Source: Bacteroides intestinalis (GTDB lineage: Bacteria; Bacteroidota; Bacteroidia; Bacteroidales; Bacteroidaceae). Taken from it: 64,000 nt of DNA. The notes beneath the pieces were generated by a model, which made no database searches, was not told the DNA's origin, and saw only the letters and a list, made by a program, of their open reading frames with translations. Where the stretch lies: contig NZ_CABJDN010000009.1 in assembly GCF_902364365.1 (NCBI RefSeq), forward strand, positions 62,001 to 126,000, read 5' to 3'. Positions within the stretch are counted from its first letter, which is position 1. Every line of letters begins with the position of its first letter. The translations under genes were made by a program, and so were the position numbers. Below are positions 9,827 through 18,127 of this stretch, one piece after another.

Positions 9827-11194
9827 ATGAGCAACAAGACAAAAAGATTTTTCCTTCCGGAAGAAGAAATTCCACACTATTGGTATAATATACAGGCAGA
9901 TATGGTAAATAAACCGATGCCTCCGCTTCATCCCGGTACCAAACAACCACTGAAAGCAGAAGATTTATATCCTATCTTCGCTCAGGAACTGTGTAAGCAA
10001 GAACTTAACCAGACCGATAAGTGGATTGAGATTCCCGAAGAAGTACGCGAAATGTACAAATATTATCGCAGTACTCCGCTCGTCCGTGCCTATGGACTGG
10101 AGGAAGCATTGGGTACCCCGGCACACATCTATTTCAAGAATGAGAGTGTCAGTCCAATGGGATCACACAAGTTAAACTCTGCCATTCCCCAAGCTTACTA
10201 TTGCAAAAAAGAAGGAGTAACCAACGTTACCACAGAAACCGGTGCCGGTCAATGGGGTGCTTCACTGGCCTATGCTGCCCGCTTGTTTGGCTTGGAAGCT
10301 GCTGTTTACCAAGTGAAAATCAGCTACGAACAAAAGCCTTACCGCCGCAGCATTATGCAGACTTTCGGTGCACAAGTTACACCGTCTCCATCTATGTCTA
10401 CCCGCGCCGGAAAAGACATTCTGACAGCTCACCCCAACTATCAGGGTTCCTTAGGAACAGCTATTTCGGAAGCCATTGAACTGGCACAAACTACACCGAA
10501 TTGCAAATATACATTAGGATCCGTTTTGAGCCATGTAGCTTTGCACCAGACTGTAATCGGCTTGGAAGCCGAAAAGCAAATGGAAATGGCAGGAGAATAT
10601 CCTGATATGGTAATTGCTTGCTTCGGTGGTGGTTCCAACTTTGGCGGTATCGCATTCCCATTCATGCGCCATAAGATCCTGGAAGGTAAACAAACACGTT
10701 TCATCGCTGCCGAACCAGCTTCTTGCCCGAAGTTGACACGTGGTAAGTTCCAATATGATTTCGGCGATGAAGCCGGATATACCCCATTGCTACCTATGTA
10801 TACACTGGGACATAACTTTGCTCCTGCCAATATTCATGCAGGTGGATTACGTTACCACGGTGCAGGTGTCATCGTTTCGCAACTATTGAAAGATGGTCTG
10901 ATGGAAGCTGTAGACATCAAACAACTGGAATCATTCGAAGCCGGTTGTCTGTTTGCCCAAGTTGAAGGTATCATTCCCGCACCCGAATCTTGTCACGCTA
11001 TTGCTGCCGCCATCCGCGAAGCAAACAAATGCAAGGAAACAGGCGAAGAAAAAGTGATCCTGTTCAATCTCTCCGGTCATGGACTGATTGACATGGCTTC
11101 GTACGATAAATATCTCTCCGGTGATCTTGTGAATTATGAACTGACTGATCAGGATATTCAGAAGAATCTGGACGAAATAGGCAGTCTGACGTAA
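9827..11194 (+). CDS. trpB: TrpB2-type tryptophan synthase beta chain
   Basis: PLP enzyme of 455 residues that condenses indole with serine to tryptophan. The PLP lysine is K115 in SPMGSHKLN, the substrate carboxylate loop is TETGAGQWG (about 136-144), and the phosphate-binding loop is FGGGSNFGG (about 266-274). The longer N-terminus and the NESVSPMGSHKLN form place it in the TrpB2 group rather than the operon-encoded TrpB1 that pairs with TrpA. No trpA or other trp gene is nearby, consistent with a stand-alone indole-salvage role (inference). It is convergent with the ClC gene, 9 bp apart, with no clear terminator between. Confidence 0.93.
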   Translation: MSNKTKRFFLPEEEIPHYWYNIQADMVNKPMPPLHPGTKQPLKAEDLYPIFAQELCKQELNQTDKWIEIPEEVREMYKYYRSTPLVRAYGLEEALGTPAHIYFKNESVSPMGSHKLNSAIPQAYYCKKEGVTNVTTETGAGQWGASLAYAARLFGLEAAVYQVKISYEQKPYRRSIMQTFGAQVTPSPSMSTRAGKDILTAHPNYQGSLGTAISEAIELAQTTPNCKYTLGSVLSHVALHQTVIGLEAEKQMEMAGEYPDMVIACFGGGSNFGGIAFPFMRHKILEGKQTRFIAAEPASCPKLTRGKFQYDFGDEAGYTPLLPMYTLGHNFAPANIHAGGLRYHGAGVIVSQLLKDGLMEAVDIKQLESFEAGCLFAQVEGIIPAPESCHAIAAAIREANKCKETGEEKVILFNLSGHGLIDMASYDKYLSGDLVNYELTDQDIQKNLDEIGSLT

Positions 11195-11203
11195 GACGCC
11201 TCA

Positions 11204-12778
11204 TCAATAAATGTTTGCCAGACTAACGAGTGGCTCATAGAGCTTTTCAATGTCTTGTGCATCCAATTCAATATCAACCTGGTCCCCCGGAATCAACCGT
11301 ATTCCGGGGGGCTTTGCGTCTTTACCATCCCGATGTATATTGATAATAGCACAGTTTTCGGGTAAAGAAAGCTCGTCCACAAGTTTACCGTCCAGATAGG
11401 AACCTGTCATCACTTCGATGGATAGTTTATATCTTTTTTGTTCCTGAAAAGCAGGAGTATTGATCATATCCTCATAAAGTGTCACATTAAAAGGTTTTAT
11501 CTGAAGAAGTTCCGTAAAATAATAAGTTAATCCGCCTACTACTACCGACGGGTAAAATACCTCAAAGTGCCCTGTTATCTCGGTAATCAGTACGATAGCC
11601 GTCAAAGGGGTACGTATCACAGCCACCAGAAAAGCCGACATGGAAATCAACATCACATAACTGACATTCTCCGGTTCAATAACTCCATATTCCACTCCCA
11701 GTAACCCGACAATCTGGCCCAGTAATCCACCGGTGACCAGTGTAGGGATAAAACTTCCTCCCGGCAAACCGGATGAAACACAGATTACGGAAAAGCCAAA
11801 ATGCAACAGCATCATTGCCGTTACCCACATAATCTGTGCATTACTGCCGGACTGTGCCTGCTCCAAAAGAAACTGTTCTCCCCCACCCGTCAGGTTAACC
11901 TGCATAAAGGAAATAATGTAAGCAACCAGCAACAGATAGAACATCTTCATATATACCGAAGATTTCACCGTAGCATAAACCCGCTTAAAGGACACCATCA
12001 TCATGGAATACAACTTCCCGCAAACAGAAATAATCACTGCAAGCAATAAGAAGTATTTCACTTGGACTCCAAAAGAAAAACCTGGTTCGGCCACTTGTAT
12101 CAGATGGTAAGAATTTATAGGAAAAACCATACTCGCCACCGCCCCTGCCACTACACCTGCCAGCAAGGTGGTGATAGCTGTTTTCGGAGCATCAAAACGT
12201 TCGATGGATTCGATGACAAGCAATGAAGAAGCCAGCGGTGCTGCAAACGCAGCGGCAAGACCGGCACCGGCACCGGCGGCAAGCAATTGTTTTCGTTCAC
12301 CTCTCAAAATATGTGTCCAACGCGCTACAAGACATCCGATATACGAACCTATTTGCACAGAAGGTCCTTCACGTCCCAGTGATAATCCGGCTGAAACCGA
12401 AAGAATACCACCGAAGAATTTAGAAACCAATTCTATGAAAGGGTGTTTATAGGTAATGCGTCCATTAATGGCAGCACGTGTTTGAGGAATACCTCCCCCG
12501 GTGATAAGTGGCATTTTCATCACCAACCAAGATACGAATATCAGTATCGCCCAAAAGAAAAGAAAAAGAGGAATATGCCAGTACCACTCCGGGCGGGAAG
12601 CAAAGAATTCACTTCGCAGGTTAAAGAAATAATAGAGGCAATAATGATAGGGAACAGCCACCAGCCCCGTCAGCAATCCTACGAAGATGCTGACGAAATA
12701 CAGGCGTGCGTCAACCAGTTTCAGCTTCACGACATACCACTTCCTCAGTTTTCTAAAGTTTTTGAACCTTTGAAACAT
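11204..12778 (-). CDS. ClC-family chloride transporter with C-terminal RCK_C domain
   Basis: Anion channel or exchanger of 524 residues. Family motifs: GGGIPQ (94-99, equivalent to GSGIPE), GREGPSVQ (135-142, including the gating glutamate E137) and GGSFIPTL (the GxFxP motif). The last 75 residues form a TrkA_C/RCK_C regulatory domain (about 450-524). By hand alignment to E. coli ClC, three functional residues differ: the pore serine is Gly95, the intracellular proton glutamate (second E of EEMRP) is Ser191, and the pore tyrosine region KPLYS reads KPFNV. This leaves open whether it is a coupled H+/Cl- exchanger. Start ATG at 12778; no promoter was recognised. Confidence 0.92.
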   Translation of the reverse strand: MFQRFKNFRKLRKWYVVKLKLVDARLYFVSIFVGLLTGLVAVPYHYCLYYFFNLRSEFFASRPEWYWHIPLFLFFWAILIFVSWLVMKMPLITGGGIPQTRAAINGRITYKHPFIELVSKFFGGILSVSAGLSLGREGPSVQIGSYIGCLVARWTHILRGERKQLLAAGAGAGLAAAFAAPLASSLLVIESIERFDAPKTAITTLLAGVVAGAVASMVFPINSYHLIQVAEPGFSFGVQVKYFLLLAVIISVCGKLYSMMMVSFKRVYATVKSSVYMKMFYLLLVAYIISFMQVNLTGGGEQFLLEQAQSGSNAQIMWVTAMMLLHFGFSVICVSSGLPGGSFIPTLVTGGLLGQIVGLLGVEYGVIEPENVSYVMLISMSAFLVAVIRTPLTAIVLITEITGHFEVFYPSVVVGGLTYYFTELLQIKPFNVTLYEDMINTPAFQEQKRYKLSIEVMTGSYLDGKLVDELSLPENCAIINIHRDGKDAKPPGIRLIPGDQVDIELDAQDIEKLYEPLVSLANIY

Positions 12779-12837
12779 TCCTCAGAGTTTTCTTTTATTA
12801 ATTTGAGTATCTACAACAAATTAACCCTGTTGAAGTT

Positions 12838-13851
12838 TCAAGACTTTGCGTTTTTTACTTTTTCCCCATCATATTCAATCGCAGGATAGCATGTACCATA
12901 AAATAACGTCTCAAAACTATTACTTGCCAAGGAATCATAATCGGCTACAAAATCTTCCATCGCCTCATCCCAGTTATAGACGAAATGGTCCGAATTAGTC
13001 ACCCGGTATTGATAGCTGTAACAAAACTGAAGAAAATAACGGTTAGGCAACGGTTCTACATACACCAGTTGCAGGCGGTAATTATCACCGTCTCCTTCAT
13101 CATCAACACGCTGGTTGACTACTTTCTCAATATCATTCTTAAAATAATGTGTAGTAGAAAAAATTCCCTATCGGCCGAAGAAGCATTCGTTCCATAATCC
13201 ACTTTCAAAGCCAGGTTTCGCCCTTTACGGCTGAACTTACGGTTGACCTGTAACATGAAAGTCAGATGATACAGGAAATTATCATAAAGATTAGAGGCAG
13301 TCCTCTCGTTCAATAGGGTTTCATCCGACCAACTCTGTTGATAACTTCCTTTCCATGGATCAACAACTTTCCATCGCCATCAATTATCCACCGGACAATT
13401 ATTTCATAATATCTTCCAGCATGGAACCTTCGGGAATACGATAGGCTGAAACATTAAAAACCGATGTATCCTGTTCAGTAACCGCTAATAGTGCTTTACC
13501 CACTACAACCATTTCATTCAATAAAAATCCATCAGGAAGTAATGCAATATCACCCAAGTTTTGCGAAAAACCTCTGAATGAAGCGGGAATAGATTTAGAA
13601 AAAGTAGTATAGCCAATGAAAGAAATCTCCGATAGTAACTTCTTATCTTTTGGTCAGACAATCGGCATTTTGAATTTACCGTCATCCGTCGTTACCACAC
13701 CGGCAATAAAAGCACTATCCGGTAAAGTTAGTAAACGCACCGCTGCATATCCTACCGATTGCTTTGTATCTTTATCAACAACACATCCGGCAAAGCTCCC
13801 TTTGCCGGACTGAGCATTAGCAGTCATACCTGACCATAATAAAAAAAACAT
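12838..13851 (-). pseudogene. Degraded outer-membrane beta-barrel receptor (CarboxypepD_reg/TonB-like)
   Basis: Remnant of a large outer-membrane protein. From 13851 the frame gives a short signal (SGMTANAQ) and a CarboxypepD_reg domain (GKGSFAGCVVDKDTKQSVGYAAV). A TGA interrupts at about 13652, after which the frame continues with SEISFIGYTTFSKSI and VSAYRIPEGSMLEDIMK. A frameshift then gives IIDGDGKLLIHGKEVINR. Another break joins directly to barrel-like sequence (LLNERTASNLYDNFLYHL, KFSRKGRNLALKVDYG), a frameshift follows near 13160, and the last part (NYRLQLVYVEPLPNRYFLQ) runs to a stop at 12838. The pieces are in family order but the middle and the C-terminal barrel are missing: about 1.0 kb remains of what is normally 2.4 kb or more. 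Confidence 0.88.
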
Positions 13852-13929
13852 AAAATAGTATGTTTCGGGAAGTCAAATATGTATGCCTATGCCCCATTCG
13901 TGTCTATCAAGTAGTCTAATGAAAATGTA

Positions 13930-14472
13930 TTATTTAGTAGCAGGAGCAGGTCTTCCATGCATCGGGCGCTTTCCTTGTCCGTGCTTCTGACCTTTTCTTT
14001 TATCAAATTCTTTTCTGAATTTATTCGCATTACTCTTTTCTGTCTGATAGATCTTCATAATCTGTTTAGGAGACAGAATCTTACGGAACTCATTATAATA
14101 CTTCTCACGAACATCCAGAATCTTACGGCTTTGAGCAAACTGATCCTTAATCTGTTTTTCTATTTCCGCATCTGTCGGTACAGGTTTCGCAGTTTGTTTA
14201 GCTTCCGCATTGTTTCCTCTGTTTCTTTCGTGGCGGTTCATCATCCGGCACTCACGCAATGCTTTCAGGTAACCCTCGTAAACAGGAGTAAATTTAGCAG
14301 CAGTAGCATCATCCAACATCAATGTTTTTACCATCTGATTAGCTTGTCTCTGCATCATCTGCTCGGGAGTAGGGCGTTGTTTCTGATCCTTATTATCCTT
14401 CTTCTGAGCAGAAATTGTTTGGCTACCAATCAAAAGAGCAGCCATCATTACATAAATAAACTTAGTCTTCAT
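13930..14472 (-). CDS. Periplasmic Spy/CpxP-like helical protein, sigma-operon member
   Basis: Secreted protein of 180 residues with a clear signal peptide (1-22, LLIGSQTISA then QKK). The mature part is charged and helical: PTPEQMMQRQANQMVKTLMLDD, then KILDVREKYYNEFRKILSPKQIMKIYQTE, a pattern seen in Spy/CpxP-like periplasmic proteins in which an LSPxQ segment follows a helical hairpin. The C-terminus is basic and Gly/Pro rich (KGQKHGQGKRPMHGRPAPATK). It is third in a minus-strand operon after a sigma factor and its probable membrane anti-sigma factor, so an envelope-stress role is likely but inferred. Confidence 0.7.
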   Translation of the reverse strand: MKTKFIYVMMAALLIGSQTISAQKKDNKDQKQRPTPEQMMQRQANQMVKTLMLDDATAAKFTPVYEGYLKALRECRMMNRHERNRGNNAEAKQTAKPVPTDAEIEKQIKDQFAQSRKILDVREKYYNEFRKILSPKQIMKIYQTEKSNANKFRKEFDKRKGQKHGQGKRPMHGRPAPATK

Positions 14473-14497
14473 AATTTTCTTGTTTTTTTATTAATAC

Positions 14498-14851
14498 CTA
14501 ATTTAAAAATATGTCATTTTCAGAGAAGTCGACGAGCTCTTCCAACTCCTCATCCGACAGTTCATAAATCCATTTATCAACCGGATCACTGCTGCCGCTA
14601 TCCACAGCCAGCATATCCGAAGTTCCTGCAGGTACATCTCCCGTCTGTAAATAAGACGGAACAAACAATACTCCTGCCAGTATTGCAGCAGCTGCTACAG
14701 CAGTAGAAAATATTATCTGTAAACGGCGTTTCCGATGTTGCCCACCGTAAGTACGTTCCATAACCTTTTGCTGCATATCCTCAAAGAAATTATCAGGAGT
14801 GCGATAAGGTGTCTTTTTACCTATATCGTCAAAATCAAATTCTTTATTCAT
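14498..14851 (-). CDS. Small single-span membrane protein, probable anti-sigma factor
   Basis: Protein of 117 residues without a recognised family name. The N-terminal 40 residues (FDDIGKKTPYRTPDNFFEDM) are cytoplasmic in appearance. One membrane segment lies at about 44-66 (LQIIFSTAVAAAAILAGVLFV), and the tail is acidic (DEELEELVDFSENDIFL). It starts 4 bp after the sigma-factor stop on the same strand, the usual place for a cognate anti-sigma factor. Confidence 0.7.
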   Translation of the reverse strand: MNKEFDFDDIGKKTPYRTPDNFFEDMQQKVMERTYGGQHRKRRLQIIFSTAVAAAAILAGVLFVPSYLQTGDVPAGTSDMLAVDSGSSDPVDKWIYELSDEELEELVDFSENDIFLN

Positions 14852-14855
14852 CGTC

Positions 14856-15395
14856 CTATCTATTTAAGATGTATTCTTTTATTTTTTCTTTCGCATAGTG
14901 ATAATTCACTTTGAGAGTATCGACCTTGCTATCCAGTATCCGGCTGATCTCTTCATAATCAAGCTCGTCATAATAGCGTAGGTTGAATATCAATCGTTGT
15001 TTTTCCGGTAAACTCAGTATGGCTTCCTGAAACTTGACTGCCAATTCATTTTCATAATCAATATAATCGGAAGCTTTCAGCTTACCAATCAGTTCTTCTT
15101 GTACTTCTTCCGCAGGAATCGCTTCTTCATCCTTTCGTGTATTCAGCAAGCGCAAACTCTCATTGGTTGCAATCCTGTATATCCAGGTACTCAGCGAGCT
15201 TTCACCACGAAACTGTCCCAGATTACGGTATACCCGGATAAAGACTTCTTGGAGAACATCTTCTGCATCCTCATGTGATACCACCAAACGCCGTATATAA
15301 TTATATATAGGTACCTGGAAGTTATCCATCAGCATTTTAAACCCCTTTTTCGGGTCAGAAGCATATACCTGCCGGATTTTATCCTCGTTTATCAT
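14856..15395 (-). CDS. ECF RNA polymerase sigma factor
   Basis: ECF sigma factor of 179 residues. Region 2 (about 25-90) contains VSHEDAEDVLQEVFIRVYRNL and GESSLSTWIYRIATNESLRLL; region 4 (about 125-175) contains LPEKQRLIFNLRYYDELDYEEISRIL. It resembles the SigE/RpoE-like group more than the FecI-like group at 5.8 kb. It heads an operon with the small membrane protein and the Spy-like periplasmic protein. Confidence 0.92.
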   Translation of the reverse strand: MINEDKIRQVYASDPKKGFKMLMDNFQVPIYNYIRRLVVSHEDAEDVLQEVFIRVYRNLGQFRGESSLSTWIYRIATNESLRLLNTRKDEEAIPAEEVQEELIGKLKASDYIDYENELAVKFQEAILSLPEKQRLIFNLRYYDELDYEEISRILDSKVDTLKVNYHYAKEKIKEYILNR

Positions 15396-15504
15396 CCATT
15401 CAATTTCTTAGCTTTATTAGATTAGAAACAGAAAAAAGGATGAAGTTAAATCGGCAAGTTCACATTTTGCATTTATTAAAGAAGTGGTTAAAAATAAAGT
15501 TTCT

Positions 15505-15512
15505 TATCTTTG
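15505..15512 (+). promoter_or_regulatory. -7 element upstream of a small gene
   Basis: TATCTTTG fits the Bacteroides -7 consensus and lies 52 bp before the ATG at 15565. A matching -33 TTTG was not seen. Confidence 0.4.
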
Positions 15513-15564
15513 CCTCCTCAAAACGTACATGAATAATATATTCTGTATAAAAAAACAATTTATT

Positions 15565-15792
15565 ATGAGAGATCAAGCAGTATTGGTACGCAATGCGGTT
15601 AAAAATGAAATACCTGCATTTGCCCTGATCGGGAAAGATAAGTTTGCACTACAAACTCTGGAATACTATTATTCCTTAGCAAAAGAAGAATGTAGCGAAG
15701 AGTTTCTTAAAGACTTGAGAGACTTGATAGAGAATGATTTCAAAAGGTACCGTGAAGAAAATCCGGAGAAGATAAAAGTACCCGATATGTAG
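15565..15792 (+). CDS. Small conserved-looking hypothetical protein (75 aa)
   Basis: I do not recognise this family. The ATG at 15565 (MRDQAVLVRNAV) is preferred over an upstream in-frame extension, because a -7 promoter element at 15505-15512 lies inside that extension. The protein is soluble, has no signal or membrane segment, and is mostly helical with acidic patches (YYSLAKEECSEEFLKDLRDL). A convergent small RNA gene ends 16 bp after its stop codon, and the shared hairpin there may terminate both. Confidence 0.6.
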   Translation: MRDQAVLVRNAVKNEIPAFALIGKDKFALQTLEYYYSLAKEECSEEFLKDLRDLIENDFKRYREENPEKIKVPDM

Positions 15793-15807
15793 TTCACTTC
15801 CAAGCAT

Positions 15808-15873
15808 AAAAAAAGGCTATCTATCCCAGACAGCCAATCTTTTGTTAACCTTAAATCTAATACTATGAAAAAC
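15808..15873 (-). ncRNA. Small RNA candidate with promoter and intrinsic terminator
   Basis: On the minus strand a complete promoter (15880-15910) is followed by about 40 nt of A/U-rich sequence (…TTTAAGGTTAACAAAAG…) and a terminator hairpin, GGCTGTCT (15828-15835) against AGATAGCC (15815-15822), ending in seven T residues (15808-15814). The predicted transcript is about 60-66 nt. No open reading frame of note lies in it. I have the impression that very similar sequence recurs in other Bacteroides genomes, but this is memory, not a search. Confidence 0.62.
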
Positions 15874-15879
15874 ACATTG

Positions 15880-15910
15880 CAAAGATACGGACTTCCGGAA
15901 TATCTCCAAA
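15880..15910 (-). promoter_or_regulatory. Promoter of the 15.8-kb small RNA
   Basis: Minus strand: TTTG (15907-15910), 19 bp, TATCTTTG (15880-15887), an exact match to the Bacteroides consensus. No protein-coding gene starts downstream of it; the next thing on that strand is the terminator at 15808-15835. Confidence 0.72.
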
Positions 15911-16260
15911 TTTTCGGGGTGAACTACAACATATTACAACATGTTTTAATAAGCTCTGCGGTTTCGTTAACCATTGGGGATTCGTTGTGTTAATAATTAA
16001 TATAATCCTTATCTTGCTATGAGTCGATTCGGTGAAAGACATCTCTTTCCCAGGCAACATACTTTTTATTTTTATCGCGGATGATACGGATGGGGCTAGC
16101 AACAAGGAAATAGCTTATTACCTCAACGGCCTATTTGTCTCAATTTATCAACAGCAACATAGTCCTCTATATCTTCCTGATTATCAACACGATTAAACCA
16201 AATTCTATTAAGTATACGACTGAATCAGGTTCAATACCGAAAAAAAAGAACTAATTTATC

Positions 16261-16505
16261 ATTTAAAGCAGTTTGTTTGTTACAATTTCTTGAGGCCTGA
16301 AAGGTTTTCTGCAAATGCTTGATTATCAAATGTGTTATAATGATGGTATCTCGGTATGGGACTGAGGTACCCTAAGTACGGGACTGAGGCACCCTAAGTA
16401 CGGAACTGAGATACCCTAAGTATACGACTGATCTCACAAATATCTTGTTTTGTAAGCATTTGTTGCTTATATGTGGAGGTGGCATACTGAATCATCATTT
16501 TACCT
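16261..16505 (+). repeat. Dispersed intergenic repeat, copy 1 (with 22-bp units)
   Basis: This stretch matches the reverse complement of 41537-41779. By hand alignment the first 200 bp are about three-quarters identical, with few gaps, and the last 45 bp are weaker. Shared blocks include GATTATCA, TTATAATGATG and GACTGATCTCACAAATAT. The centre (16354-16431) is a tandem array with a 22-bp period: three full units around CTGAGGTACCCTAAGTA and a partial one. Both copies have the same number of units. Confidence 0.8.
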
Positions 16506-16546
16506 ATAACGGTACAGGAAGGAATAAAAGAGTGATAATGTGGTAG

Positions 16547-16621
16547 GGTGGTAAGGTGATAACGGGATAAGACTCTTTGATATATAGCGCAGCCACTTTA
16601 TCACCCTATCACCTTACCACC
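16547..16621. repeat. Word-repeat hairpin with conserved loop core
   Basis: Inverted arms of 24 bp (16547-16570 and 16598-16621), built from GTGATAA/GTGGTAA-like words with two or three mismatches, enclose a 27-nt loop containing ATAGCGCAGCCAC. The same loop core appears in the unrelated-arm hairpins at 29493-29566 and 52252-52337. It lies about 165 bp before the DUF4421 gene. Confidence 0.7.
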
Positions 16622-16786
16622 TTATTACACTTTGTTCATAACCGCTACAGAAATGAAACAATCTCGCCAGATTATTGGATATATGCAAAAAAACTGTTAA
16701 ATTCGCAAATAGAACCAGTGCACTTCCTTCTTTTGCTTTGTTTATAGCATAGAAAATTGGATTATTAATTAAAAAAAACAGAATTG

Positions 16787-17884
16787 ATGTGGAAGAGATT
16801 TATCTTCTGTCTATGGATATTATTACCGTTCTCTTTGTTTGCCCAAAACGAAGGGATTAATTCCATCGCATACGATAGTCTTACTACCAAGAAGCATCAG
16901 GGGACTTTTATTAAAGCAATGAAAAAGTTCCTTAACTTCAATGATTTCGATACAACTTATATAAGCCCTAATCGCTACAACTATGCCTTAATGCTCGACC
17001 ATTTCACAAATTACGAGTATTATTCCGTAGGTACCGCTGTTCCCGAACCTCAACGGCTCCGGTTCACCCCCAACCCTCGCAACAAAATAGGAGCTTACTT
17101 CGGTTGGCGCTGGATATTTTTAGGATGGTCTGTCGATACAGATGGACTCCTTGGGAAAAAAAGTGGGAAAAACAGGGGAACAGAATTCGACCTAAGTCTC
17201 TACAGTTCGAAATTTGGAGTGGATCTTTTCTATCGGCGTACAGGTAACGATTACAAGATACACCAAGTTACGGGCTTTTCCGACCGCATTCCTTCCAACT
17301 ATTCAGAAGACTTCAATGGACTGAAAGTAAATATGAAGGGATTCAACTTATATTATATCTTCAACAACCGGCACTTCTCATATCCGGCAGCCTTCAGTCA
17401 GTCTACCAACCAACGACGAAATGCGGGTTCACTGATAGCCGGTCTTTCCGTGTCCACCCACAATCTAAAATTCGATTATACTAAATTACCTGAAGTTATT
17501 CAGGAAACAATGAATCCCGGAATGAAAGTCAGGCACATCAAATACACTAATATCAGTCTCAACTTTGGATACGCCTACAACTGGGTATTTGCACGCAACT
17601 GCCTGGCTTGCCTGTCACTCTGTCCGGCAATTGCTTACAAAACGTCACGTATAGAAAAGGATGCGGAAGAAGGTAACGACTGGTACAAGAACTTCAATAT
17701 TGATTTCATATTGCGGGCAGGTGTGGTATACAATAATAGTAAGTACTTTGCAGGCGCTTCTTTCCTGGGCAGGACATACGACTATTATCGGGATAACTTC
17801 TCCTTAAACAACGGATTCGGTACGTTGCAAATATATGCCGGCTTCAATTTCTATCTGAAAAAAGAACACCGGAAAAAGAAATAA
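16787..17884 (+). CDS. DUF4421-type outer-membrane protein
   Basis: Protein of 365 residues that I place in the DUF4421 family of predicted Bacteroidota outer-membrane beta-barrels. The signal peptide is at 1-20 (LLPFSLFAQ). The mature sequence has alternating aromatic/polar strands typical of a barrel (RNKIGAYFGWRWIFLGWSVD, FDLSLYSSKFGVDLFYRR) and ends in a basic tail (YLKKEHRKKK). The ATG at 16787 is used; the in-frame TTG three bases earlier adds nothing. Function is unknown, and it appears to be a single-gene unit. Confidence 0.75.
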   Translation: MWKRFIFCLWILLPFSLFAQNEGINSIAYDSLTTKKHQGTFIKAMKKFLNFNDFDTTYISPNRYNYALMLDHFTNYEYYSVGTAVPEPQRLRFTPNPRNKIGAYFGWRWIFLGWSVDTDGLLGKKSGKNRGTEFDLSLYSSKFGVDLFYRRTGNDYKIHQVTGFSDRIPSNYSEDFNGLKVNMKGFNLYYIFNNRHFSYPAAFSQSTNQRRNAGSLIAGLSVSTHNLKFDYTKLPEVIQETMNPGMKVRHIKYTNISLNFGYAYNWVFARNCLACLSLCPAIAYKTSRIEKDAEEGNDWYKNFNIDFILRAGVVYNNSKYFAGASFLGRTYDYYRDNFSLNNGFGTLQIYAGFNFYLKKEHRKKK

Positions 17885-17895
17885 TGGCTATAAAA

Positions 17896-18072
17896 TTACC
17901 AGAACTTATTATGCTCGACACTATATTCAAATCCTGCAGACTGCAATTTTCTTACAATCATCTCCTTATTTACATTCATATCATCGCAGAGTTCATCCAA
18001 TGAAGAGTAACAGTCACGCAATTTCATATTGATGAAGCTGAAAAGTATCATCGGGTCTTTAGGCAATTCCAT
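17896..18072 (-). CDS. DUF4250 domain protein (58 aa)
   Basis: Small cytoplasmic protein matching DUF4250, starting at the ATG at 18072 (MELPKDPMILFSF). The family pattern LPKDPM-LLSFVN-KLRD-YSSLDELCDD is clear in residues 3-35. A -7 motif TAATTTTG at 18103-18110 (minus strand) lies inside the longer upstream extension, which supports this shorter start. It follows the STN protein gene of the second sigma locus by 55 bp but may have its own promoter. Function is unknown. Confidence 0.78.
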   Translation of the reverse strand: MELPKDPMILFSFINMKLRDCYSSLDELCDDMNVNKEMIVRKLQSAGFEYSVEHNKFW

Positions 18073-18127
18073 CTTTCTACTAATACTTATTGATTCCGAC
18101 TGCAAAATTACAATTATCCGGCTTATC

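Larger units (their letters stand above)
15911..16786. other. Long intergenic tract without a convincing gene
   Basis: No open frame here has coding character. 15911-16260 is AT-rich and I see nothing definite in it. 16261-16505 holds the dispersed repeat described separately, 16547-16621 a word-repeat hairpin, and 16622-16786 is the upstream region of the DUF4421 gene with no clear promoter. Confidence 0.7.

Noticed and set aside
13957..14706. 249-codon plus-strand frame
   Set aside because: Antisense to the Spy-like and anti-sigma genes; low-complexity translation (LSLSVLLTFSF, ILIILLLS) typical of a shadow.
15866..15994. 43-codon frame on the plus strand starting MKNTLQRYGL
   Set aside because: It lies across a minus-strand promoter and the start of the small RNA, has no family resemblance, and its apparent conservation is better explained by the RNA.
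15863..16105. 80-codon minus-strand frame
   Set aside because: Overlaps the small-RNA promoter, has poor composition for a protein, and shows no start context.
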